From the NCBI GenBank assembly GCA_009733575.1, contig ML769433.1:193589-257588 (forward strand): a stretch of DNA of 64,000 nt, given 5' to 3'. Position 1 is the first letter of the stretch. Each line of letters opens with the position of its first letter. Source of the stretch: Gymnopus androsaceus JB14. Its lineage: Eukaryota > Basidiomycota > Agaricomycetes > Agaricales > Omphalotaceae. The notes under the pieces are model-generated. The model saw nothing but the letters and a program-made list of their open reading frames with translations. It was not told where the DNA came from and ran no database searches. Position numbers and translations under genes: made by a program. Shown here one piece after another: positions 16,167 to 28,258 of the stretch.

Positions 16167-17796
16167 ATGTCTCTCTGCTCAAACTGCAATGGATCGCTAT
16201 TCTCATCTCGTATCCAGGACTCTCCTTTAATTCTTGAAAGGCTACGCTGGGAATCCGGTCCTGCATCAATTCCCAACCCCGAGGAGGTCATCCTGATTCT
16301 GCAAAAAGCACAGCGGGAGATCGAGGACTGTGCAAAACAGATCAAAGCTCTCAAATCTCGGAGACAGAGCCTGCGGGAGTATGCGGACCACCTCCAGGCT
16401 CTGCTCTCACCTTTCCGCAAGGTTCCCGACGAGATTTTGCAGCGCGTCTTTGATGATTGCTGCAACATGAACCACTTTGTTGTGGATAATGCTTCGAAAA
16501 CTCGAAGTGCTATCAGAAAGATGCCTGCATTGGCTCTCAGTACTGTCTGTTCGCGGTGGCGGAGGAATGGATTGGCTATGCCAAGTATATGGTCAAACAT
16601 ATCGTTGCTGTGCAGAGAGGATGTAGATTCTGACGACGAAAGAATACGAGGAGGTGGATTCTGACGGTATCCTTTACACTATGGATATCTTTCTCAATCG
16701 AGGACTACAGCATCCAATGACTGTCATTCTCGAATTGATCGAAGGTTTTGACGATCAGCATCCCGTTCTAACTCTTCTAATCCACCATATCCATCGCTGG
16801 CGCAGCTTCACCGATCGAACTCAAAACTATGCGAAGAATTCTTTGTTGCATTGTCATACATCACCGAATTTCCCTGTCTTGGAAGAACTGTTCATTGCCG
16901 ACGCTAGCGAAGGCGATCTAGATATCTTTTCTTCTACACCAAAGCTGAAGAAGCTGAGCCTAGATATCATTCCTCCTGGAGCTCAACTCTCTATCTTCAG
17001 TCACCTCTCACATTTGGAATTCCATTATCCCAGTGTGGATGAAATTCAAGAGCTCACTGACGGTAGTCGCCTTGTAACATTGAAAATCGATGAATCATAT
17101 GTTCACGGGGGCTCCGACTTCCAAGAGGTGTCATCTCCCACACCTTGTCGCACCATAGATACACTGATATTGTGCTATACCTCAGAGAGATCTAGAAGTA
17201 TTTCTAGATCTATCTTTCCATATCTCACACTTCCTTCATTGAAGGCCGTCCATCTTGAACCGCATCGGGCCCGGGATGAGAACTATATACAACAAGGCGA
17301 CTGGTACAACTTTGACCCATTTATGGCCTTCCTGTCGCGGTCCTCCTGCACATTAACAACATTGTCTATTGAGAGTTGTGCACTCTTTGACCTCAAACTT
17401 GTCAATCTTCTTACCCATCTTCTGACATTGCTCGACCTCAGTGTTGATGACAGCAACGTCGCACCACAGTGTAGCCCTATAACAGGTCGATTTATCGAGA
17501 GCCTTCAGGTCCGTGATGACACTCGCCCCATCGTCCCGAGACTACATTCCCTGAATTTGAATGTCGGTGCGACCTCCTTTGACGACGGATCGTTTGTGGA
17601 TATGATTGGGTCTCGATGGATTCCTTGCAAGCTCCTTGCATGTGCTAGCAGGGAGTTGGAACCTCGAGTGGATTGTCTGCGGGAGGTTACTATCAGGTTT
17701 CGAAATCGAGAAGAAACGAAGGATGCGTATGAGTCCCTGGAAGAGATAGAGAGGGATGGAATGAGAGCTGTTGTCCTGTGGGCTGTGGCAGAATGA
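16167..17796 (+). CDS. F-box-like protein, tandem copy 3 (nearly intact, one frameshift)
   Basis: Third and best-preserved paralogue: one frame from MSLCSNCNGS through a predicted coiled coil (about residues 40-85), the F-box-like core KVPDEILQRVFDD and MPSIWSNIS. A single extra A near 16640 (GACGAAAGAATAC, against GACGAAGAATAC in copy 1) shifts the frame; the rest continues open to TGA at 17794-17796. Corrected length is about 540 aa. Proteins of this type are presumed to recruit substrates to SCF ubiquitin ligases through the leucine-rich body (LSIFSHLSHLEF, LHSLNLNVGA). Since copy 1 keeps the unshifted version of this site, the shift is either recent or an assembly error. The C-terminus (AVVLWAVAE) differs from copy 2. 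Confidence 0.6.
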
Positions 17797-19110
17797 GGGG
17801 CCGGAATCAGAGTTGGAGTCGGAGGAATAAACTGTCTTTGGAGTTGGTTGGTTCACCTTTTTCTCGAGTATCGATACTTATCGCACTCGCTGTCATGCAA
17901 CCGTATGCGAAGTATCGATTGATAACAAAAATTCATTCTTGGATCGATAAAGGGAGCTGCGGAGAGGAATGGGGGTGGATCTGTTCTCAGTAGAATCACT
18001 CGGAACATTGACTAAGAATTGTAGGTGCATATGTGCGCTTCAAGCTAAGCTTCGTTCATCTCAAAGACCGGTATTCAAACCTCTGTTCCGGTTTTTCTGT
18101 TCCGGTTTTGAGTGGGCTTTTTACCAAGGATTTGGTTGGTTGCGGTTTTGAGGTAGTTTCCACCGTTCTGGGACGGTTTCTGTCATGAGCCGGCAAGCCG
18201 TCAGCCCGGCCCAAAGATGATGCTGCACGCACCCCAATTTCTGGGTCGTCAATCCAACGCTAGCATACTCAGACCCTGCTCAGACCTTCGGGTCCCGGTC
18301 AACGCTGTGGCGCCCATCGCCCAACGCAACGGTATCCAAGAATTAAGATCATCGTAGTACGTACTAAGATGATACTGCGGATAGGCAGAATCTCGTCCGC
18401 GATATCGCAATACCTTGAAAGAGACGATGAAAATGGGATGAAGGCTGATGAAGGCTTTCGACTTTCACTGTGTGTTCAAGTTCGAGTGTTCGACTAGTCT
18501 GGCGTGGATTCGATACCTTCAAGAGGAGGTATTTTGTACCAGTTTATACCGGAGTTCAGAAGGAAATATGCCTCACTTCAGTCCGTGCGTGGTTCGGCTA
18601 ATGAATCGATGACGTTTTACAGTAAGCCAGAACTTCGAAGTTGAAGAAACTTCTTGCAGTTCCAATTTTTCGACTTAAAACGGTCCAGGATTCGGAGATT
18701 CCTCAAGCGCGAAGGGTATACGGAACTATCAAGAGCTCCGCTCTTCTTGAGGCAGACTTAAAAGGGCCAAAGGACAAAGAACGTGTTGAAGGCCTTGGAG
18801 CGACTTGCCGCGGGACATGTTGTCATCGCGAAAGCCCCAAAGGGAAAGGCTTCTCCTTTGATCGGCCTCTCGTCCCTTCTTTCGTCTAGACAAAAGGTAT
18901 AAAAGGTTTATCGGATTTATGCACTCTCAAGTCAATCCCTTTCCCTATCACGAGCAGCTGGGCTTCTCCCTCTCAGTTTCAATTTTTTTCTCTTTAACTT
19001 TGAGGAAAATAACCGTTCCAAGTTATTAGCTCTCGTCTTCAAAGCCTATCTCTTCTTTTCCAACTCTCTGCCAATCCTTTGCATTATTTTTACTAGCAGT
19101 GCTAGACCCC
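17797..19110. other. Intergenic region with ferric reductase promoter
   Basis: No convincing gene. Around 18070-18175 there are irregular repeats of CGGTTTT. From 18180 to 18330 base composition is richer in GC than the flanks. The short frame at 18641-18889 has no recognisable features. Confidence 0.35.
18899..18906 (+). promoter_or_regulatory. TATA box of the ferric reductase gene
   Basis: Perfect TATAAAAG inside GGTATAAAAGG, about 205 bp before the ATG at 19111. A pyrimidine-rich stretch follows (about 18985-19005), as is common around fungal transcription starts. Confidence 0.5.
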
Positions 19111-21353
19111 ATGTCTGCAGTCGCTGCATCTATCGCTGCGCGAGCCGCCGCCGCCGCCAGAGCAGCCTCCTCTAACAGTACTGGCGCGACTTCTAACAGT
19201 ACCAAGGCTGCCGCCACTCAATCAGGTGCTGCTGGTGCTGCTGCGGCCGCAGCCAAACCCAATGATTTCGCGATAGTCCTCAGCATCGATGTTATCCTCC
19301 TCAGTCTTATCGCGTTGTTGTTCCTTCTGCGCCTTCCTCGTTTCCTTGCTCGTTTATGGCGCTTTTCTGAATGGACGAGCGGCCTCATCCTTCAAAATCG
19401 ACCCTACCACAAGCGCACCGCCGGTAGGCGCGTCCAGTTCTCGATGACTGGCAATCCTAGCAATGTCGACCTTTCTTCGGATGAATCGCATACCACGTAC
19501 CAGGAGAAAGCTTTTGCTCAGCGTATCAGTGCTCCTAGTGCGCCAGCGGAAGCTGCTTATCCCCCTCATGTCTCCAGCTGCATTTCGATTTTCCGTCCAA
19601 TGCTCAAATTGATGCATGCTCGCCTTGTCTCTGGAGTATCCTTTTCTCATGCAGTGGTTATGACAGCTTGGGTAGGCGCAATAGTGTACCCAGCTTTTTA
19701 CCGTACCAATGCCTTCACCGACCCTACACGATTTGGTTGGATCACTGCTTCGCAGCTCCCTTTCGTGTATGCTTTCGGAACCAAAAACAATATTCTCGGA
19801 ATGTTTCTGGGGATTGGTTATGAAAAGGTCTGCCATCGTACGCTCGGTTTCTTATTGATTGAAAGCTTACCACTGTCTAGTTGAACTTTATGCATCGTCA
19901 CTCTGCTCGCATTGTTTTGGTCGCCGTAAATGTCCATGGTCTGGGTTTCAGTGAGTGAATAGGGCTTACGTCTCAGCCAATGCTTGATACTGATTTCGAA
20001 TAGTTTACAAGTGGTGTCTTGCTGATGATTTCATGGAATCGATAGCTGAGCCCAAGTGCTACTGGGGATTAATTGGCCTGATTTGTATCGATGGTCTCTT
20101 TTTATTCTCTACCGAGTTCTTCAGAAAGAAGGCATACAATTTGTTCCTCGCAACTCACATATGTGCTCTCACTGTCTTGGTCATTGCCGTCAGTTCTATT
20201 TCCCTAACTCGATAATGTCCCATGTTCTCACATTTCCACAGATGCTGAATCATTATCGGGGTACTATTCCATGGGCATACGCCTGCGCTGCTTTCTACCT
20301 GTTCGACATTCTCCAACGTGTTCTCAAGACTCGCGTTTCTACTGCTACCATTCGTACAATCCCAGAGCTTGGTATCACTCGCGTTGAGATCCCCAATATC
20401 AACAGTGGCTGGCGGGCAGGTCAACATGTCCGTCTGCGTGTTATCTCCAGTGGAATGGGTTTGATCGGCTGGTCAGAAATCCACCCCTTCACCATCGCTT
20501 CAGTCGCCAACAGCCCCGAGGGCCTCGTCTTATTTTGTAAAAAAGCTGGAGACTGGACAAACAAACTTTATGATATGGCGAACGTGAGTAGCTCAGAAGA
20601 TAATGGCCGCAAGGTCTCGGTCATGGTGCAGGGTCCTTATGGTTCGTTTATTGAATATGTATGCGCTTTTTTTTCTTGAGCTTACCGTCTTTTTTTTACA
20701 GGTGGTCTTGGGAATTGTATGATTTCCTCCTTCTCTGGCGTAGTGTTCGTTTGTGGTGGCAGTGGTATCACTCTTGCTACTTCGGCCATGCAGGAGCTTA
20801 TCCAGCAAGACATGGACAGCCAAAGTCGCGTCAAATCTATTGAACTCATTTGGACTATACAGGATGCTTGTGAACTCTATCCTTCCGTCATGAATCCTGA
20901 ATCTCATTTTCTTCATAGCTGCTCTTGTTCCCTTACTACCATTGTTCACTTCCATGATTGAGCAAAGTGTCTTTACCCCCATTCGCGTCTCCGTGTTCTA
21001 CACCCGTGCCCCAAGCTGGGAAATTCCCATTCTCGGACGACTTTTTTCCGCTCCACCTCGCTTCACCTTGTCTCCCGGTCGTCCCAAAATCCAGAAAGCA
21101 TATCGAAGATACGATCAGTCGCACTGTTGATTCGACCTCCGGTCCCAAGTCTGGCAATGCGTGTGGTCTGTTCGTAGGTGTTTGTGGACCAGTTAGCCTT
21201 GCCGACAGTGTCTTCAAGGATACGAGCAAGATTGATCCCTTCCGAAGAGACCAAATCGGAGGAGTGGAAGTCCATGCAGAGTAAGTTCTAGTATCTGTCC
21301 AATGTTTTCTGTGGATAAAACTGATGTTTTTGATTAGGACTTTTGGCTGGTGA
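19111..21353 (+). CDS. Ferric reductase-like transmembrane protein (FRE/NOX superfamily)
   Basis: Plasma-membrane flavocytochrome that moves electrons from NADPH through FAD and two haems to extracellular metal. The N-terminus is Ala/Ser/Asn-rich with NST sequons, then a membrane segment (VLSIDVILLSLIALLFLLRL). Haem-ligand histidines lie in helices NFMHRHSARIV, VNVHGLGF and LFLATHICAL. The FAD motif is HPFTIAS, the NADPH motifs are VCGGSGITLATS and LFVGVCGP, and the end ETFGW is diagnostic for the family. About seven introns, e.g. 19828-19880. Near 21005-21105 the frame must shift: YTRAP is in one frame, GKFPFSDDFFP and IEDTISRTVD in another, and TLSPGRPKIQK between them in the first. At least one indel is needed, possibly three, close to a T6 run. 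A displaced copy of its 3' end lies at 28484-28605. The metal substrate is not provable. Confidence 0.85.
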
Positions 21354-21670
21354 ATGTCAATTACTCTGGAGGCCTGCAAGTTATCTTGTTGCGTTAGAAG
21401 ATTTCTTAGCTTTGAATTCTGTACTTTTTACTAGATGCCTTCACTGTGTGAGGCGAACAACTTCTGTAGAGTGAGTCATCTCACGTTTTGTGTATATTTT
21501 TTTGCTATCGTACATCTCTCTTTTGCTTGCATACATCAACTAGTTGCATTACTCTACAATAAAACCATTGTTTATCAGTGCTACATTCAGCCCTTGAAAA
21601 CAATGTACGGATGTTTTGAAAGACGCGCTGTGTTATTGAGTTATATACCACTGAGCTGCGCACAACGCAC

Positions 21671-21878
21671 GACTCGGGGGGAAGTCATTGCCTCGGTGGC
21701 AGCCTGCCAGTGGACTACATTGGACAACCTAGATTCTCCTAGCAGAGCTGGAAATTAGCATGCCCGTCGCACCAGCTATTATTGTAGTGTACCTTTTAGC
21801 TATGGGAGAACCAAGTTTTAGTTGTACGCAAGTGACGGAGCTCCTATCGTATCGCCAAATCATAAGCGCCAAGTTACC
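21671..21878 (+). repeat. Dispersed repeat, copy A (~208 bp)
   Basis: Begins GACTCGGGGGGAAGTC and ends GCGCCAAGTTACC. About 90% identical by eye to 25834-26037 in the same orientation. No terminal inverted repeat, no TG..CA ends and no target-site duplication are visible at either copy, so it is not a clear LTR or MITE. It could be a SINE-like or other non-autonomous element. Confidence 0.7.
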
Positions 21879-21904
21879 TTTTCGGTAATAGGCCTTACCA
21901 CCGT

Positions 21905-23766
21905 GTGGTGATTGCCTATCTTAAATTTCCTTCCTTCCTTCATCACCTCTCTCCCAAGCGATGCCTTTTTACGACTTTTTTTGAGCTTGAAGCTCTTTTC
22001 CTCGATGCTATTGATTCTGCTGCTTCAGAAAGCTCTCAGTCCTTGATTCCCTCCGATTTCAATCTTTCAAAGGTTGTAATGAACGATAGAAAGATCAAGA
22101 ATTGGCAAGGAAAAGATCTCGCGCTGATCGCTGAAGACTTCTATTCACTGTTCTCATGGATGATACTACAGACCTTGACGTATCTCAGGTGACTTTTGTT
22201 TAAGTTTAAGCGTTTCCAGTATCTCGCTCAACTGCTACAGATTTTTACGCGACTTCTCTCCTCTAATACTAGCGTATCACGCTATCTATGTGGCTTACTT
22301 CCATCTGAGTTGAGGCTCCCGAACCGCAATAAGGATGATCTCTTTCCGTTGTTGGTTTAGCCCGAAGTAAAGAAGAATTTCGAGACTTCTTTTTCACGAA
22401 CTTTATCTCAACGCCGTTGGCTTCAGCTCTCTATTCCCTTAAATCACACTATGCTATCCTCTTGGCTGATTCGGAGAAGAAAGAGCTCGACGAAGAAGTA
22501 CCCATGGAAAATTCGAAAATTGGTTGCAAACGGCGGCGCAAGATTGAAGAAGTTGCGATCGAGGAAGAAGGCGAAGCAAAACGGTGTAAATCCAAGGTAG
22601 GCATCTCGCTTCTGTTATATGAGGAAGCACCGGCATTCCTAGTCTCTTCGTCGCTGGAATCTCTGGCGAAGGATCAGCCTTCAAGGAAGAACACCAAGCC
22701 TCCTCGCGTAAGTAATCTATGGTGGTCGCATAAACTCCTAATTGATCGTCTAAAGTCATCCCGGAGTGCCAAGGGTCGAGAAAACGCTGTAGCCGATACA
22801 CTGTCAGTGGTTCCGGATAAGGATTCTGACATCGAGGTGCGTTATCGGTCGTAGCCTTTGCTTTTAATCAATCTCAAATTCCACTAAAGATGTCAGTGCC
22901 AGTACCTTCTCTAGAGACACCTTCATCGCCAGCAGTCAGTCATCTCCCTGATTCACCGTCTTTGCCAGATTCCACTGCTTCAAACGAAATTCCGTCCGGT
23001 AAATAAAATTCCAGTTCAAACTTTCAGCATCGCTTTAACCTTGCGATCTCTTTCTAGGCGATGAAGATTCTTTGCCAGAGATAATCGTAGAATCACGCAA
23101 TGTCTCTCCCGCTCTTAAGGACGGTAATCCCCTTTCTCCTTTCACAAGTCCACAATGCGCTTTCCTACCTGGACCGAGATGCTCCGTTCAAGGTGTTGAT
23201 GATCTCGAGTCTGTCAGAAGCGCCAACATCCATTTTAATCCCAGTCCTATCGCATTGATTTCTTTCTGACCGCCAATCGAGGTTTCAGTCAGTCGCACAC
23301 GCGGTTTCATTTTGGGATCAACAGAACAAGCTTTCTATCCCTTCTATCACCAATACGAGTTTCCCAGTGGCGCCGGGACTCTGTATGGTTCTCTCCTGCG
23401 CGGTCTCTACTATCCACAAGTTTACCCTTAACGTCAGCAACTCCTGCTAGTTCTCCTTCGTATCCACAGAATGTTACTATACCGCAAATTCATTTACCAA
23501 CCACCTCGACCTCTCTCACCCATACTTCAGACTTCGTTATGGACTTTCCTCAATCGTATGGTCGCCGATCAATACGCATACGGTGTTCAAGACACATTGT
23601 TGACGCTCGCTCTTGCGTATGAGCTCTCGCATTTACCGTTTCTCGTTCTGGTCTTTGTACTATACCTAATGGATCCTGATTGCTTGACGATGGCTTATAT
23701 ACAAGTCCCTTTCATGTTGACCGTGAGACTCGGAAGTTCCTTGGATGAGATCAGTTTTGGATAGTC
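21905..23766 (+). CDS. Uncertain multi-exon hypothetical gene
   Basis: Three open stretches (21905-22190, 22417-22854 and 23072-23269) are separated by plausible short introns, for example GTGCGT..CTAAAG (about 22837-22890) and GTAAAT..TTCTAG (about 23000-23057). The middle one encodes charged sequence with a basic cluster (KIGCKRRRKIEE), a possible nuclear localisation signal, and parts rich in Pro and Ser (LPDSPSLPDS type). I recognise no domain. The last open part, 23471-23766, may belong to it or be chance. Exon ends and start are guesses. Confidence 0.25.
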
Positions 23767-24123
23767 TACAGTATGGTAGCTGAGCGTTGAGAGCTGCCAT
23801 ATTATTCTGATTATTGTTGACGAACTGAAAAATGGTCCTGAAGTTGGTTATTTGCACGTCGAAGAATTAGTGGCACGAAAATTTCTTGGACGTTGTGTAC
23901 CTTAGTGGTAAGCAAAAATGTTAAACTGCACCGTGAACTGTAGTAGTCAATTACTGCCCCGGAGAGGCTCCGACTGACTTAGGAGTTTACTGGGAGATGT
24001 CAAATTGCATGACAAGACTTGTTTAACTGGTCAGCAGAATTGCAACTGCGCCGACTTGGTTCCACCTTACTTGTATAAAAGGAGCTTCCTCTTGCTCTTC
24101 AGTCCAACACCTCCTTGAACAAG
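23767..24123. other. Intergenic; SDR promoter
   Basis: No gene seen. A perfect TATAAAA lies at 24074-24080, 44 bp before the SDR start codon. Confidence 0.4.
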
Positions 24124-25109
24124 ATGTCTGTCTTGAAGCTAACCTCCACCCACCACCGAGACACCTACCCTTCTATCTCACCTACCAAACCCTCCCTTAC
24201 CCAAGCCGGTAAAACCATCCTCATCACCGGTGGCGGTGGTGGAATCGGGTTCGAGATCGCTCGTTCCTTCGCCAAGGCCTCCGCATCCAGAATCATCATC
24301 GTAGGTCGGAGGGCCGGGTTTTTAGACGAGGCTGTTGGGAAACTTCGAGATGAATTCCAGAGTGGAGGAACGGAATTCATGGCTCACCAAGCCGATATCG
24401 CCTCCGATACCTCAATTGCCTCACTCTGGGAGTTCCTCCACTCCCAAGGCATCCTCGTACATGTCCTGGTTCTCAATGCAGCCCACGTCAAACCTATCGC
24501 ACTCGACACCATATCCATAGCTAAGAAGGAACTCATGGAAGCTTTCGACATAAATGTCGGAGGGAACTTTCTCATGTCGGCTAATTTAGTCAAGCAGGCT
24601 CTCCGTCCCGCGGGGCTTCAGCTTTTCCTCCTTAATGTCTCGACGGGAGCCATCCATACAGCCGCACCCAGAGTCAGCACATATAGCATGACCAAAGCAG
24701 CGTTTACAGGGTTGCTAGGTCGTATTGCGAATGACCGTCCGGTCGAGGATGTTCAAATTATTTCGTTCCATCCAGGGGTCTTGTACTCGGAGGGTGCTGC
24801 GAAAGATTTCGATAAGGATGCCTTTAGTTGGGATGAATGTAAGCGTCTGTTCTGTGGGAGTCTACTCTAGGACACTGATTCTATTCTCCTCCAGTCGCTT
24901 TACCCGCAGATTTCTCTGTCTGGGCCGCGTCCCCTGAGGCAGCTTGGTTACACGGTCGTTTCGTGTGGGCACATTGGGATGTGGACGAGCTGAAAGCTGA
25001 TCCCGAGGTTTCGAGGCGCTTGAAAGAAGAGAAAGGTTATTTGCAAGTTGGAGTTCAGGGTTTGACGGCTGCTACTATAGAGCCTATGTTTGATGTTAAG
25101 AAGAATTAG
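24124..25109 (+). CDS. Short-chain dehydrogenase/reductase (SDR)
   Basis: NAD(P)-dependent oxidoreductase with a Rossmann fold. Exon 1 is 24124-24838, intron 24839-24894, exon 2 is 24895-25109; the join DE-FALPADF keeps the frame. The cofactor motif ITGGGGGIGFEIA is at about residues 34-46, VGRRAG follows strand 2, LNAAH takes the place of the usual NAG, and the catalytic Ser (NVSTGA) and YSMTK (YxxxK) are present. Length is about 256 aa, with no signal peptide, so it is probably cytosolic. The tail VWAASPEAAWLHGRFVWAHWD is common in fungal SDRs annotated only by family. The substrate is unknown, and no secondary-metabolite core gene is near. It lies between the two copies of the 205-bp repeat. 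Confidence 0.88.
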
Positions 25110-26404
25110 CGAAATTGTAGGTTCACCGTGTACAAGTACACTCGCAGCTTATCGTAACCAAGGACATTGACTATGTTAAAGACGGTTTCCCAGTCATACT
25201 GTAGATCATCTTGTCCAACAATCCATGACGAGATAATTATAAATTGAATGACTGCAGAAAAACATGAACATAGCTCTGCGACGCCTCAAATCATCAAAAC
25301 TCACTTCTTCCGATTCTTCTTCGCATTTCAGCCGGCATTTGCACCGGCTCTGTTTTGCTGCTGTTCCACTCTTGAGAAGAAAATTAAACTTGTGAGTTCG
25401 AGAAACAGATTGGACATACCGCAATCGGTGATTGGTTGACTGACGTATGCTTGGAGAAGCAATCAGTTCCAGAGGGCCTTCCGCTTCTGCACGCCATCCA
25501 GGCTCTTCCGTCCAAGCAGCTCTTGGTTGGAATGCAGCAGACTTTCATCGAACCTATTATCGAAGTCGATCTTGGGATATCGTACGAAGATTCCCAAAGA
25601 TATCTATCTCGAAAGGCAATGAAATGGATGTAAAAAGTTGTTAGTATCCGTTTTTTAATCTTCAAGTTAGAGAGAGTTGAACTTACTGGTGTTTATATCG
25701 CAAATTTGCTCTAAATTATTATTGCGTTGTGCTGCTAACCACCTTATACAGAAGGCAGTTAACTGGGGGAGTGGGTGGATCAGACCCCAGTAAAGCCGCG
25801 ATTGGCGCACAAACGCAATCCTGTTTATGAGGCGACTCGGGGGGAAGTCATTGCCTCGGTGGCAGCCTGCCAGTGGATTATACTGGACAACCTGGATCTT
25901 CCTAGCAGAGCTGGAGATTAGCATGCCCGTCGCCACCAGCTATTATTGTAATGTACCTCTCAGCTATGGGAGAACCAAGTTTTAGTTGTACACAAGTGAC
26001 GGAGCTCCTATCGCCGTATCGTAAGCGCCAAGTTACCAAAAATGTAACAGGGCGCTAAGGCAAAATAAACGCCTAGATCTGTTTGAACACTACTTTCGGA
26101 GAACTAGAAGCCATCGTAAGCTGCTATTAATGAGCGTAGGAAGCCTCAGAATCCGGATGCTTGCCGAATACAGCTCTCAGAGACCCAGCTCCAGGGCTCA
26201 ATTGGCGCCCAAGGTTCGGCCGCTCTACTCACTCCAATTCATACCACTTCAAACATATCATACACCACAAATAACGCGGCTTTCCGTCTCTTCTTCTTCC
26301 TTCTCCTTGTCACGGGGCACGCACCACTGGTGACCACTGCAACCTTCTTGCACCTAAAATACCGTCCAAAGAATGCCCCATTTCCCTATCCTTTCTCTTG
26401 GACC
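25110..26404. other. Intergenic with repeat copy B
   Basis: Short frames at 25206-25424 (-) and 25436-25665 (both strands) show no domain. Contains the second copy of the dispersed repeat (25834-26037). The leader of the following lactonase-like gene starts near 26300. Confidence 0.35.
25834..26037 (+). repeat. Dispersed repeat, copy B (~204 bp)
   Basis: Same unit as 21671-21878, same orientation, from GACTCGGGGGGAAGTC to GCGCCAAGTTACC. Differences are scattered substitutions and a few 1-3 nt indels (e.g. CGCCACCAGC against CGCACCAGC). Similarity stops sharply at both ends. Confidence 0.7.
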
Positions 26405-28258
26405 ATGAAGATGAATCTCTTCATCGTTATCTCAGCTACTGCTGCCACCATTTTCAGAAATGTTGCTGGTACTCAGTTGCCTTCTCAGACAGTCGTGAGC
26501 TCGAGATCTAAATCTCCTTGGTATTAAATCTGAATCTTTTGCCTTGCAGTTCGTTGATCCCCGCTCGTTCGCCGTGATGGGTCCAAATGCAGACTTCCGC
26601 AACGATTCATTGACTCAGCTCTTCAATCCAACCTCGACTATGCCACCATTTTTTCAGGTATTCGATGAAAGATTCTTGACCATCCTCGGAGAATCTCCGT
26701 CGATCCGTGAAATAGCGTCAAACGCCACATTCGATTTCGCTCATGAAGGTAGGAATAATATTATCATTCGATTGTTCTAAACGCAGATAATCACATAGCT
26801 CCTATTTATTTTAACGAAACGGGCGAGGTTCTTTACCGGTGGAAACAGTTTTGAATATACACTAACGATCGTGCCCTAGGTTTTCTTCTCTTCCTTCAGT
26901 ATAGGTCAGTGACAACATAAATCCGCTGGAGGTGCAAGTGCAATGACGATTTCAGGTCCTGCCAGTCTCTTTGAAAATAATGTGGTTAGCAAAATTAGTA
27001 TGAAAGATGTCGAAACGGCTTTAGCCGCAAATGCCAGTGGGCCAGTGAACGTTCCTGTAACTCAAGTAAGTTCGCAGAGATGTAACCTCGCTCAATCTGC
27101 TTACTTCCATCTAGTTGAACCTCTCAGATAACGTACAGGTCTGACGTTCCTCAGATTAAATCTTCATTAAAATCTAATGGGCTTCAGATGACAAACGGCG
27201 GAACAGGTCCCTACAACTCCTCTCTAGTCTTTGTAACGTTCGGACGGGGCTCCTTGCCACCTTCAATCGTCCTTGTGAATCCACTGCCTCCATACAATTC
27301 TACTGTTCTGTTGGACAATTTCTATGGTCGACAATTCAACTCTTTGGATGACATCAAGATCCATCCAACAAACGGAAAATTCTTCTTCACAGATGTCGAG
27401 TTTGTGCCTCTTCCATGTACTTTCAAGAAATAGACCTCATGCTCCTACTAATTTAGTTATGGGTTTATCCAAGGATTTCGCCCCGCACCCCTCATGCCTT
27501 TCCAAGTCTACCAATTCGACCCAGTAACCAGGGTTGTACAAGTTGTTGCTGATGGGTTCAGCAGACCCAATGGAATAGCATTCTCACCAGACGGAAACAT
27601 ATCTTATGTGTGAGCGCGATGCACTCTTGAATATTTGGTGAGAAATGACATATCCTATTCCCAGCTCTGATACAGGCGCTCTCGGGTTTGGAATTAACGG
27701 GACTCTACCAGCCACCATGTATGTATATAACTCTTATCTCCCGCTTTGCTTGACTTGATTGAGGGGCCTCTAAAGTTATGCATTCGATGTGGATCCAGTG
27801 TCTCATGCTTTCAAAAATCGACGAGTGCTAGCATATGTGGACGCGGGGATCCCTGATGGAATCCAAGTGGACAGTGATGGTAGCATCTCTCTACACATCA
27901 CTCTAACGATTGTGTGCACTGAAAAAAATTCTTAGGAAATATCTATAGCGGTTGCGCAGATGGAGTCCAGGTCAGTAATGCATTTCGTCGTGTAAAACTA
28001 TAACAATTTAACATGCCAAAGGTTTGGTCGCCTGAAGGGACTCTACTTGGGAAGTTTGTAGTGGAGTCAAGCTCTCCGTCCAACCTGGGTATGCCGCCCT
28101 ACATGTACAGTAAATCATCATTGTATACTTACAGGCAAATAGGCGTAGCAGAAATGATATTCACAAGTTCTCCTAACGGGCTGGTAATCTTGGCTGATAC
28201 TACGATGTACTTTGCATCCATCGCGGCTAAAGGTATTCCTCTTACCGGTCCGACATGA
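26405..28258 (+). CDS. Secreted SMP-30/gluconolactonase/LRE-like protein
   Basis: Predicted six-bladed beta-propeller of the SMP-30/lactonase family, acting on lactones or related esters outside the cell. The N-terminus MKMNLFIVISATAATIF is a signal peptide. Family landmarks after splicing: FDFAHEAPIYFNET, TNGGTGPYNSSLV, FYGRQFNSLDDIKIHP (metal/substrate-site Asn), FVRPNG-type FSRPNGIAFSPDG and YSGCADGVQVWSPEGTLLG. Several N-x-S/T sequons support secretion. About ten introns of roughly 50 nt are needed. The exon boundaries near 26905-26935 are unclear, because no standard splice keeps the frame there without a very short intron. The end is TGA at 28256-28258. The substrate is unknown. Confidence 0.8.

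Noticed and set aside
12356..17796. Programmed ribosomal frameshifting in the F-box genes
   Set aside because: Break positions differ between the three copies and copy 1 keeps the unshifted site of copy 3, so decay or assembly indels are simpler.
18180..18330. tRNA or rRNA-like segment in a GC-rich stretch
   Set aside because: No cloverleaf could be drawn and no box B motif is present.
21671..26037. LTR retrotransposon formed by the two 205-bp repeats
   Set aside because: No TG..CA ends, no primer-binding site, no reverse transcriptase or gag in between; an ordinary SDR gene lies inside.
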